Shown here: piece after piece, positions 35,948-43,074 of the stretch
Position numbering within the stretch: position 1 is the first letter of the stretch
Layout of the letters: every line of letters begins with the position of its first letter
NCBI GenBank assembly: GCA_019359325.1
Contig: JAHHHN010000003.1
Span: 248,001 to 312,000, forward strand
Reading direction: 5' to 3'
Source: Mojavia pulchra JT2-VF2
Lineage (GTDB): Bacteria > Cyanobacteriota > Cyanobacteriia > Cyanobacteriales > Nostocaceae
Length of the DNA stretch: 64,000 bases
Position numbers and translations under genes: made by a program
Notes under the pieces: model-generated
What the model was told of the DNA's origin: nothing
The model's database searches: none
What the model saw: the letters and a program-made list of their open reading frames with translations, nothing else

Positions 35948-36787
35948 ATGATGTACGAATCGCCAAAAAAAATTCTCGTAATTGAAGATGATGCTATTAC
36001 CCGCAATCTCTTCTTATGTGGACTGGAGGCTGAAGGGTTCGACACGATAGGTGCTGAAAACGGTATTGCTGGTATCCAGCTAGCACAAGAGCATTTACCC
36101 GACTTAGTAATTTGCGATATTTTGATGCCCGATATAGATGGTTACAGCGTTCTCACTCAGCTGCGCCAAGAACCCCTGACAGCAATCATACCTTTCATTT
36201 TTCTCACTGGCAGCGACGCTAAGGCATCTGTTCGCAAAGGTATGGAGTTGGGAGCTGATGACTTTCTTACTAAACCTTCTACGCTAGACGAATTGCTTGC
36301 TGCGATCGCTACCCGGTTGCAAAAGCAAGCTACTATCGAATACTGGTGGGCTACTAAATTCCAGACAACACCTAAACCAGTAATTGCTAATCAAATTGCA
36401 CCAACTGTCCCGTCTGAGTCGATTTTTCCCAGTATTCCCCAATTAAAAGAAGTTTTCGACTTTATCGAAAAGCACTATGACGAAGGAATTACTCTATGTG
36501 ATGTGGCTGAGGCAGTTGGATATTCGCCTGCTTATTTAACTAACAGAGTATCAAAGCAGACAGGAGATACTGTCAACAACTGGATTGTCAAACGGCGGAT
36601 GGCGGAAGCCCGTTTCTTGCTTCAACTCGACAATAGTAACCAGACAGTCGAGCAAATTGCTAAAGCATTGGGCTATCAAGATGTGTCTCATTTTTCCCGC
36701 CAGTTCCGCCAACATCACGGTTTACCTCCCCATGCTTGGCGCAAACAGCATCAAATTATGGTAGAAAAACAGCCGCAACCATGCTAG
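35948..36787 (+). CDS. Response regulator with AraC-type DNA-binding domain
   Basis: 279 residues. Receiver domain 1-125: acidic pocket EDD at 13-15, phospho-acceptor Asp57 in VICDILMPDIDG, conserved Thr/Ser in FLTGSD and Lys in FLTKPS. A linker of about 40 residues, then an AraC family double helix-turn-helix (about 165-270; DVAEAVGYSPAYLTNRVSKQ and IAKALGYQDVSHFSRQFRQ). It would be phosphorylated by the upstream kinase and bind promoters such as that of scyA. The gene ends 16 bp from the convergent glgA. Confidence 0.95.
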   Translation: MMYESPKKILVIEDDAITRNLFLCGLEAEGFDTIGAENGIAGIQLAQEHLPDLVICDILMPDIDGYSVLTQLRQEPLTAIIPFIFLTGSDAKASVRKGMELGADDFLTKPSTLDELLAAIATRLQKQATIEYWWATKFQTTPKPVIANQIAPTVPSESIFPSIPQLKEVFDFIEKHYDEGITLCDVAEAVGYSPAYLTNRVSKQTGDTVNNWIVKRRMAEARFLLQLDNSNQTVEQIAKALGYQDVSHFSRQFRQHHGLPPHAWRKQHQIMVEKQPQPC

Positions 36788-36803
36788 AAGTGCTAAAAGC
36801 ATC

Positions 36804-38246
36804 TCAGGATTTGCTATTAGCTACCGCTTCACTTAACACTAGCTCTGGTTCTGGTGTAGGTTCTTCTTCCTCTGGCAAGCCGACCATATTTCTGTACAGT
36901 TTGACGTATTGCTTGGCAGATTGATACCAACTGAAGTCTTGGTTCATACCGCGTTTTTGCAACTCGCCCCATTGAGGTTTAAAGCGGAAGCCTTCCCAAG
37001 CGCGAATCATACAGGTAAACAGATCTAGCGGTTCATAACGGTCAAAGCAATAACCAGTGCCTGCTTCGTTAACTGGATCATGGTGCGATACAGTATCAAC
37101 TAATCCGCCTGTACGACGCACAATCGGTACAGAACCGTAACGCAAAGCCATCATTTGGCTAATACCACAGGGTTCAAAACGGCTAGGCATCAAAAAAGCA
37201 TCAGTACCGGCGTAAATGCGACGAGACAGGGCATCGTTATACAGTAGGTAACTAGCCATGCGTCCAGGATAGCGGGATGCCAACTGCCACATTTGGCTTT
37301 CGTAGTAGCGATCGCCTGTTCCCAGTAATACAAATTGGGCATCAGTATAAGCCAAGAAGCGATCTAAAATTTGCAACACCAAATCCAGACCCTTTTGTTC
37401 TACTAACCGTGTTACCATCCCAATTAAAAAGGCATTAGAGTTAACTTCTAACCCCACTTCTTCTTGTAGGGCAATTTTGTTAGCTCTGCGTTTGTCTAGG
37501 GATTCGGTAGTAAAGGTTTGGGCGATATATTTGTCATCTGCTGGGTTATAAACTTCGGTATCTATGCCGTTAATAATCCCAGATAACTTACCGCTAATGA
37601 AAGATAGCAAACCTTCTAACGTTTCACCGTAAGCGGGTGTTTTAATTTGCTCGGCATAAGTCGGGGAAACTGTATTTACCCTATCGGCATATTGCACTGC
37701 CGCTGCCATGGTGTTATGACCTTGCATATACCAAGGACACCAAGTAATTTTCTCCAAATACCAACGCCAAGGCCCTTGATAAGCCAGGTTATGAATAGTA
37801 AAAACGCTCATAATATCTGGATCTTGGTGCATCCACACAGGAATCATGCCAGTATGCCAATCATGACAGTGGACTATTTCTGGCTTCCAGTAATTCCAGC
37901 AAAACTCAGCCGCACCATTGGCAAACAAAGTGAACCGCCAGTCTTCATCTTCTCCAGAATAAATGCGGCGGGGGAGAAAAGCTGGATGTCCAAATAAGTA
38001 CAAAGGAACATCTGTACCAGGCAGAATGCTTTCATAAACTGCAAAATCCTGGAACATGGCATATCCCCGCCAGATGGGTTCTTGAGGAATCTCCATTTTG
38101 TCTGGTAGAAAGCCATAGTAAGGCAAGAATATCCGCACATCATGCCCCATTTTTCGCAAGATTTTGGGCAATGCTCCCACAACATCACCCATCCCTCCAA
38201 CTTTTGCAACGGGAGCTGCCTCTGCTGCTACAAATAGAATCCGCAT
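36804..38246 (-). CDS. glgA: Glycogen synthase (ADP-glucose type)
   Basis: 480 residues, GT5 family, typical length. Transfers glucose from ADP-glucose to glycogen. The N-terminal [13 protein letters not shown] is the ADP-glucose binding loop (cyanobacterial variant of KTGGL); [14 protein letters not shown] and [11 protein letters not shown] follow; the C-terminal lobe has [31 protein letters not shown] and [10 protein letters not shown]. The KVGGMGDV form resembles the GlgA1 type of Synechocystis. Convergent with the scytonemin regulator gene; upstream is a patch of TGAGTGC and CCCAGTA short repeats before hemC. Confidence 0.97.
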   Translation of the reverse strand: MRILFVAAEAAPVAKVGGMGDVVGALPKILRKMGHDVRIFLPYYGFLPDKMEIPQEPIWRGYAMFQDFAVYESILPGTDVPLYLFGHPAFLPRRIYSGEDEDWRFTLFANGAAEFCWNYWKPEIVHCHDWHTGMIPVWMHQDPDIMSVFTIHNLAYQGPWRWYLEKITWCPWYMQGHNTMAAAVQYADRVNTVSPTYAEQIKTPAYGETLEGLLSFISGKLSGIINGIDTEVYNPADDKYIAQTFTTESLDKRRANKIALQEEVGLEVNSNAFLIGMVTRLVEQKGLDLVLQILDRFLAYTDAQFVLLGTGDRYYESQMWQLASRYPGRMASYLLYNDALSRRIYAGTDAFLMPSRFEPCGISQMMALRYGSVPIVRRTGGLVDTVSHHDPVNEAGTGYCFDRYEPLDLFTCMIRAWEGFRFKPQWGELQKRGMNQDFSWYQSAKQYVKLYRNMVGLPEEEEPTPEPELVLSEAVANSKS

Positions 38247-38394
38247 GGTAAATTTTATTCCCCCGATTCTGCGAATATTGTCAATGTCACCTCACGATCG
38301 CAGCAAACGTGACCAAACATACTTGGCACACTTTTGTGCAACGGCAATCAATTCTGATCTAATCACATCTGGTTACCAAAACAGTCGTGAGTTG

Positions 38395-38516
38395 TGAGTC
38401 CTGAGTGCTGAGTGCTGAGTCGTGAACAATAAGAATTTCTCTCCTTATCCCCTTGTCCCCCAGTCCTCAGTACCCAGTCCCCAATCCCCAGTACCCAGTA
38501 CCTAATCCCCAATCCC
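38395..38516. repeat. Short tandem repeats between hemC and glgA
   Basis: A run of GAGTGCT-type heptamers (38395-38420) and CCCAGTA/CCCCAAT variants (38457-38516), reaching the hemC stop codon. Typical Nostoc intergenic repeats. Confidence 0.75.
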
Positions 38517-39488
38517 TTATGCACCCCGTTGGATTTCGGTAAAGATTTGATCCAAAATTTCCTGCGCTCCCTGTTGGCGCATGAGATTAGCTAGTTCTGT
38601 ACCTAGCTGTTCGGCGTTACTGGCTTTGCCTGTGACGCTATCTTTGACCAGTTTTTTGCCATCTACACTAGCGACTATACCCGTTAATGTTAACTCTTCA
38701 TCGTTAATTTCAGTATTTACACCAATAGGTACTTGACAACCGCCTTCAAGATCCCGTAAAAAAGCTCTTTCAGCGAGACAGCGATCGCGTGTTTGAGGAT
38801 GCTCAATAGCTTTGAGCAAGGATATCAATTCGGTATCATCAGCACGGCATTCTATACCCAATGCTCCTTGACCAACGGCGTGCAGAGAAACTTCCTTGGG
38901 TAGGATTTGATGAACGCGATCGCTCATTCCCAATCTTTCTAACCCTGCTACTGCCAAAATCAAGGCATCATATTCGCCTGCATCTAATTTTGCCATACGT
39001 GTATTCAAGTTTCCCCGCACATCTTTAAAAGTAAAGTGGGGAAATTTATGGCGTAACTGTGCTAATCGCCGCAGAGAAGATGTGCCAATTACTGCACCCT
39101 CTGGTAGGGTATCAATTTGCTGACCTTTGTACTTTTCATGCAGCACCAATGCATCTGCTGGGTTTTCTCGCTCTGTAATTGCTGCTAGAGTTAACCCTGG
39201 TGGTAAATTCGTTGGCAAATCCTTGAGGGAATGAACCGCAAAGTCAATCTCCTGATTGAGCATTCCCACTTCTAGTTCTTTGGTAAATAATCCTTTATCA
39301 CCAATTTTGGCTAATGCTACATCCAGGATTTTGTCGCCTTGGGTAGACATGGTATGGACTTCAAAACAAACATCAGGAAAGCTTTTTTGAAGTTGCTCTC
39401 GTACCCAGTAGGTCTGAACTAGGGCGAGTTGGCTTTTACGAGAACCGATGCGAATTGTGCGTGCGGGGCTGGAAATAACTGAAGTCAT
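38517..39488 (-). CDS. hemC: Porphobilinogen deaminase (hydroxymethylbilane synthase)
   Basis: 323 residues from the ATG at 39488, giving the usual N-terminus [21 protein letters not shown]; the frame extends 13 codons further upstream without support. Polymerises four porphobilinogens to hydroxymethylbilane in tetrapyrrole (chlorophyll, haem, bilin) synthesis. Motifs: [34 protein letters not shown], and the cofactor-anchoring Cys in [14 protein letters not shown]. Confidence 0.97.
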   Translation of the reverse strand: MTSVISSPARTIRIGSRKSQLALVQTYWVREQLQKSFPDVCFEVHTMSTQGDKILDVALAKIGDKGLFTKELEVGMLNQEIDFAVHSLKDLPTNLPPGLTLAAITERENPADALVLHEKYKGQQIDTLPEGAVIGTSSLRRLAQLRHKFPHFTFKDVRGNLNTRMAKLDAGEYDALILAVAGLERLGMSDRVHQILPKEVSLHAVGQGALGIECRADDTELISLLKAIEHPQTRDRCLAERAFLRDLEGGCQVPIGVNTEINDEELTLTGIVASVDGKKLVKDSVTGKASNAEQLGTELANLMRQQGAQEILDQIFTEIQRGA

Positions 39489-39650
39489 AAAACAATATGT
39501 CAAACCGGGCGATAAATTCACTTTCATCTAGACTACCGCAGTGAGTGACTTACCGGGTTGTAATTGCCGAATTCACATAAAGTTTATTCTGTTTATTATT
39601 TACATTTATTAACATTTTTGTAACTACAGGAGTACCGGGTAGCAGTTCTC

Positions 39651-40073
39651 TTAAGGGTCGGGTTTGAGATATTGCTGTAACTGCTGGGTACGCTGTTGTG
39701 TAGTCTGTTCTAGGCAACCAAAATAAATAGTAGGTGCAACACTTCCACCCTCATATTGACTTCTTTCAAACTCACAATTAGTATCTCGAAACTTAATCCA
39801 TGCTTGCTGTGCATTAATTAATTTCTGTTTTCTAGAACTAGATAAAGTTGGTAGAAGTTGTTTATAAACTTGATTCAATTTTTTATCAGTATTCTGATAA
39901 GACAACTGAGCGCATCGATTGATTTCTACTTGAGTTTGAGCGTTATTACAGTTGAACTTTTGCGCTAAGTGTATCTTTGTAGTTTCCGGTGTTGTGCTTG
40001 CCATTGCCACAGCAGCAATAGACAAACTGCTGAGGGCAAGAATACTCAAAGAAGTAAGTAATAAGTTATTCAT
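39651..40073 (-). CDS. LprI-like (DUF1311) exported protein
   Basis: 140 residues. Signal peptide in the first ~25 residues (LLLTSLSILALSSLSIAAVA). The mature part has the Cys-rich helical LprI pattern: CNNAQTQVEINRCA, LNQVYKQLLP, LINAQQAWIKFRDTNCE and FGCLEQTTQQR, with two probable disulphides. Members include lysozyme-inhibitor-like lipoproteins, but no lipobox is present here. Function uncertain; lysozyme inhibition is only a family hint. Confidence 0.85.
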   Translation of the reverse strand: MNNLLLTSLSILALSSLSIAAVAMASTTPETTKIHLAQKFNCNNAQTQVEINRCAQLSYQNTDKKLNQVYKQLLPTLSSSRKQKLINAQQAWIKFRDTNCEFERSQYEGGSVAPTIYFGCLEQTTQQRTQQLQQYLKPDP

Positions 40074-40272
40074 AATAATTGCATCCTACCAGATTCTTGT
40101 CCGTTGGGTATTGAGGATGCGATCGCACTGAAATAAGCTGGATTTAAATCTCTCATTATCCCGAAATCTCGCCATCACCATAGAATGGTGCGGCTAATTG
40201 AACAAAGCTCCAGGCTTCTAGCTTGCGGCGATATGTCGGGTGTGTGATCGCACTCTTATAATTTTTGCAAGG

Positions 40273-40580
40273 CGATGCAATAGCATTGTCACCCGATACA
40301 ATCGCATTGTCAGCCGATGCAATTGAATTGTCACTCGATACAATCGCATTGTCAGTCGATGCAATTGAATTGTCACCCGATGCAATGGCATTGTTAGTCG
40401 ATGCAATTGAATTGTCACCCGATACAATCGCATTGTCAGTCGATGCAATTGAATTGTCACTCGATACAATCGCATTGTCAGTCGATGCAATTGAATTGTC
40501 ACTCGATACAATCGCATTGTCAGTCGATGCAATTGAATTGTCACTCGATACAATCGCATTGTCAGTCGATGCGATCGCAG
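40273..40580. repeat. Tandem array 1 of a 21-bp palindromic repeat
   Basis: Fourteen direct head-to-tail 21-bp units plus a partial one, no spacers. Each unit begins CGAT(A/G) and holds a small palindrome CAAT-NNN-ATTGT followed by CA(C/G)(T/C). Two unit types, with CGC or TGA as centre, alternate to give a 42-bp higher-order period. The array ends in CGATGCGATCGCAG, overlapping a HIP1 octamer. Related arrays lie at 41131 and 41946. Confidence 0.95.
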
Positions 40581-40627
40581 CTTACTCTAAAAGATAACCC
40601 ACTAGTTGCAAAAGGCGGCGAACAGTC

Positions 40628-40819
40628 ATGACAGGTACTACAGCAAAGCAAAAAATACTTAAGGCTTTAGAGGAGATGCCACAAGATGTTTCGTTTCCGG
40701 AGATTATGGAACATCTTTACTTCTTGTATAAGATAGAACAAGGGCTAAAGCAAGTTGCAGATGGTGATATTATTTCCCATGCAGAAGCTAAAGCACAAAT
40801 GAAGAAATGGCACAAATAA
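40628..40819 (+). CDS. Antitoxin-like small protein (partner of ParE/RelE toxin)
   Basis: 63 residues, Glu/Lys-rich, predicted mostly helical (QKILKALEEMPQDVSFPEIMEHLYFLYKIE). It ends AEAKAQMKKWH, the typical HAEAKAQM-like tail of antitoxins paired with ParE toxins. It overlaps the next gene by 13 bp, the usual coupling in type II toxin-antitoxin operons. Autoregulation of its own promoter is expected. It sits between repeat arrays 1 and 2. Confidence 0.8.
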   Translation: MTGTTAKQKILKALEEMPQDVSFPEIMEHLYFLYKIEQGLKQVADGDIISHAEAKAQMKKWHK

Positions 40820-41118
40820 ATTGGACTTCTCAAGCACTTGACGATCTTCAGGCTATTGGTGATTTTATTGCACGAGATACACCAGCTTTTGCACAAGTGC
40901 TTGTAGATAAAGTCTTTGATGCAGTACAAAGGTTAGAGAACTTTCCGCGTTCAGGACGAATAGTACCAGAAATTAACCAGGAAAATATTCGAGAAATTAT
41001 TTTAGGAAGCTATCGGATTGTTTATTTGCTAGATGGGGATGAAGTAAACATTTTGACTGTGTTTCATGCTTCAAGGTTGCTTAAAGTTTCTGAATTACAA
41101 ATTAATACTTATGAGTAG
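40807..41118 (+). CDS. ParE/RelE-family toxin
   Basis: 103 residues. Matches the plasmid-stabilisation (ParE/RelE) fold: INWTSQALDDLQAIGDFIARD at the N-terminus, VQRLENFPRSGRIVPE in the middle, IREIILGSYRIVYLLDGDEVNILTVFHASR towards the end. ParE members poison gyrase, RelE members cut mRNA; the sequence suggests ParE more than RelE. Overlaps the antitoxin gene. Complete and probably functional. Confidence 0.88.
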   Translation: MAQINWTSQALDDLQAIGDFIARDTPAFAQVLVDKVFDAVQRLENFPRSGRIVPEINQENIREIILGSYRIVYLLDGDEVNILTVFHASRLLKVSELQINTYE

Positions 41119-41130
41119 TTAGAAGTTAAT

Positions 41131-41262
41131 CGTCAATGGCATTGTCAGTCGATGCGATCGCAATATCACTCAATACAATGACATTGTCACCCGATACAAT
41201 TGAATTGTGACTCGATACAATCGCATTGTTACCCGATACAATGGCATTGTCAGTGGATGCGA
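41131..41262. repeat. Tandem array 2 of the 21-bp palindromic repeat
   Basis: About six units, more divergent than array 1, starting 13 bp after the ParE-like stop codon and ending about 50 bp before the VapB-like start. The first units carry CGATGCGATCGCA and CAATATCACT variants, the same as at the start of array 3. Confidence 0.9.
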
Positions 41263-41311
41263 TGTTTACGACAAGCCGCTTTGCGTCTACGCAAAATCAT
41301 GGGGAAATATT

Positions 41312-41536
41312 ATGAATCTTGAACAAGCTGTGTTAGAAAAGTTTCGGCAGCTACCTATAGATAAGCAACAAGAATTACTGGATTTTGCAGAATTTCTGTA
41401 CCAAAAAACAACTACAAAATCTGCCTTACTCAGTGTTAGAGGTTTATGTACTGATTTAAAGGTAGATATTACAGAAGAAGATATTGCTCATGCGCGTCAA
41501 GAAATGTGGGGTAATTTTCCTAGAGATATTGTTTAA
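41312..41536 (+). CDS. vapB: VapB-like antitoxin (DUF2281 type)
   Basis: 74 residues from the ATG at 41312; the frame upstream is repeat DNA. N-terminus MNLEQAVLEKFRQLPIDKQQELLDFAEFLYQK is the DUF2281 helical pattern found in antitoxins paired with PIN toxins; the C-terminus WGNFPRDIV probably binds the toxin. Its stop overlaps the toxin start by one base (TAATG). Operon of two. Confidence 0.85.
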   Translation: MNLEQAVLEKFRQLPIDKQQELLDFAEFLYQKTTTKSALLSVRGLCTDLKVDITEEDIAHARQEMWGNFPRDIV

Positions 41537-41940
41537 TGACATCAGTAGTAGCAGATACACACGCTTTAATTTGGTACATTTTTGACGTAAATAGACTATC
41601 CCAAACAGCATTAACAGCATTAGAACAAGCAGTTAATGCGGGTAATCCTATTTACATCTCAGCTATCACAATCATAGAGATTTCTTATTTAGTTGAGAGA
41701 GGAAGAATTGCAGAAGAAGTGCTTACACGAATTTTAAATGCCTTGGATGATCCCAATGTCGGCATTGTACTTGTACCTCTAGATCGCAATATTTCAGGAG
41801 GTATTAGGCAAATTGACAGGGCAACGGTTCCTGATATGCCTGATAGAATTATTGCAGCCACCGCTTTTTCTTTAGGTATTCCCTTGGTGACTCGTGATTT
41901 GCGAATTCAAGCTTTAACCACAATTGTGACTATTTGGTAG
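41536..41940 (+). CDS. vapC: VapC-family PIN-domain ribonuclease toxin
   Basis: 134 residues. PIN fold with the acidic metal ligands: VVADTHALIWYIF (Asp6), ISAITIIEISYLVERG (Glu), and PDMPDRIIAATAFSLGIPLVTRDLRI (two Asp near residues 95 and 114). VapC toxins cut tRNA or rRNA and are neutralised by VapB. Ends 5 bp before array 3. Confidence 0.93.
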   Translation: MTSVVADTHALIWYIFDVNRLSQTALTALEQAVNAGNPIYISAITIIEISYLVERGRIAEEVLTRILNALDDPNVGIVLVPLDRNISGGIRQIDRATVPDMPDRIIAATAFSLGIPLVTRDLRIQALTTIVTIW

Positions 41941-41945
41941 CAAAT

Positions 41946-42230
41946 CGATGCGATCGCAATATCACTCAATACAATGGCATTGTCACCCGATGCAATGGCA
42001 TTGTGACTCGATACAATCGAATTGTCACCCGATACAATCGAATTGTTAGTCAATACAATTGAATTGTCACCCGATGCAATCGAATTGTTAGTCGATACAA
42101 TTGAATTGTCACCCGATACAATCGAATTGTGACTCGATACAATCAAATTGTCACCCGATACAATCGCATTGTCAGGCGATGCAATGGCATTGTCATCCGA
42201 TACAATCGCATTGTCAGTGGATGCGAGCGC
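41946..42230. repeat. Tandem array 3 of the 21-bp palindromic repeat
   Basis: Thirteen 21-bp units followed by a degenerate GGATGCGAGCGC end, 15 bp before the RAYT start codon. Units have the same CAAT-NNN-ATTG palindrome with centres CGA, TGA, TGG or CGC. A long stop-free frame through the array extends the transposase frame upstream but is repeat DNA. Confidence 0.95.
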
Positions 42231-42244
42231 TTTTACACTTTACA

Positions 42245-43015
42245 ATGTCTCGCCCAGCACGTAACTTTCAACCAGGCTTTTGTTATCACATCACCACCCG
42301 TTGCAACAATCGGGAATTTCGGCTGACGCGGTTAGAATGCCGAGAAGTCTTCCTGTATGCAATTAAAAAAGCACAACAAAAGTATGAGTTTAAGCTTTAT
42401 GCGTTGTGCATAATGTCGAATCACGTTCACTACTTGCTGGAACCCAAGCAGCCAGAAGATTTACCCAAAATCATGCACTGGCTTAACTGGTACACTGCTA
42501 TGTGCTTTAATCGAATGCTGAACCGCACAGGGCATTTTTGGGAGAAACGATACCATAGCACAGGGTTTGCCAATACAGATAAGCGACGAGCTTTAAATAC
42601 TCTGCGATATATCCACGCTAATCCTAAAGCGGCGGGGATGCAACAGGGTTTTTTCTACGACTTCAGCAATTATGGTATTCATGACCGTTTGAGTCATGAT
42701 GGTATCACTCAATGGCATCCAGCGTTTTTGCAACTGGGGCGAACTTTGGAAGAGTGCGCGGCGAAGTATCGTAGGTTTTGTCAGAAATATCGACCACAGG
42801 CAAAGCCAGAGAAACGAAATTATTGGGGTAGCCGCTTTTTAACCTCGGTAATAAAGGGTGCTAAAGCTAAAAAATCTTCCCCAGGACAGATTAGTTTACC
42901 TTGGAACAAGCAAAAAGTTACAGAATCTACAGAGGTGCAAGAGCTAGCAGAAAAATTTATTCACGCAAACGGCTATCAGCCCCCAGTGCCAGGTATCGGA
43001 AACTGGAAATGCTGA
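42245..43015 (+). mobile_element. REP-associated tyrosine transposase (RAYT, Y1 HUH family)
   Basis: 256 residues from the ATG at 42245 (MSRPARNFQPGFCYHITTRC). The Y1 transposase core is intact: HUH metal motif in SNHVHYLLEP (about 59-68), then HFWEKRYHSTGF and the region with the catalytic Tyr in LNTLRYIHANPKAAG. The C-terminal basic tail (KPEKRNYWGS, KGAKAKKSS) should bind DNA. RAYTs are single-copy transposases that act on short palindromic REP sequences as ssDNA. Here the gene directly follows an array of short palindromic units, a plausible substrate. No transposon ends found around the gene itself. Confidence 0.9.
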
Positions 43016-43074
43016 TGGTCACGTGGAAAATGAAGCAGCAATAATTGGTTACAAACTTCTGAAAGCCTTAAACG

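Noticed and set aside
40218-40597. Repetitive frames on both strands across array 1
   Set aside because: Both arise from the 21-bp period being divisible by three; no start context and no partner.
40273-42230. Regular repeats that might be a CRISPR array
   Set aside because: Units of 21 bp abut directly with no variable spacers, and no cas gene is present; they are tandem palindromic repeats.
42101-42244. N-terminal extension of the RAYT frame
   Set aside because: It is array 3 translated (repeated HPIQSNC-like peptide); the family start is MSRPARN at 42245.
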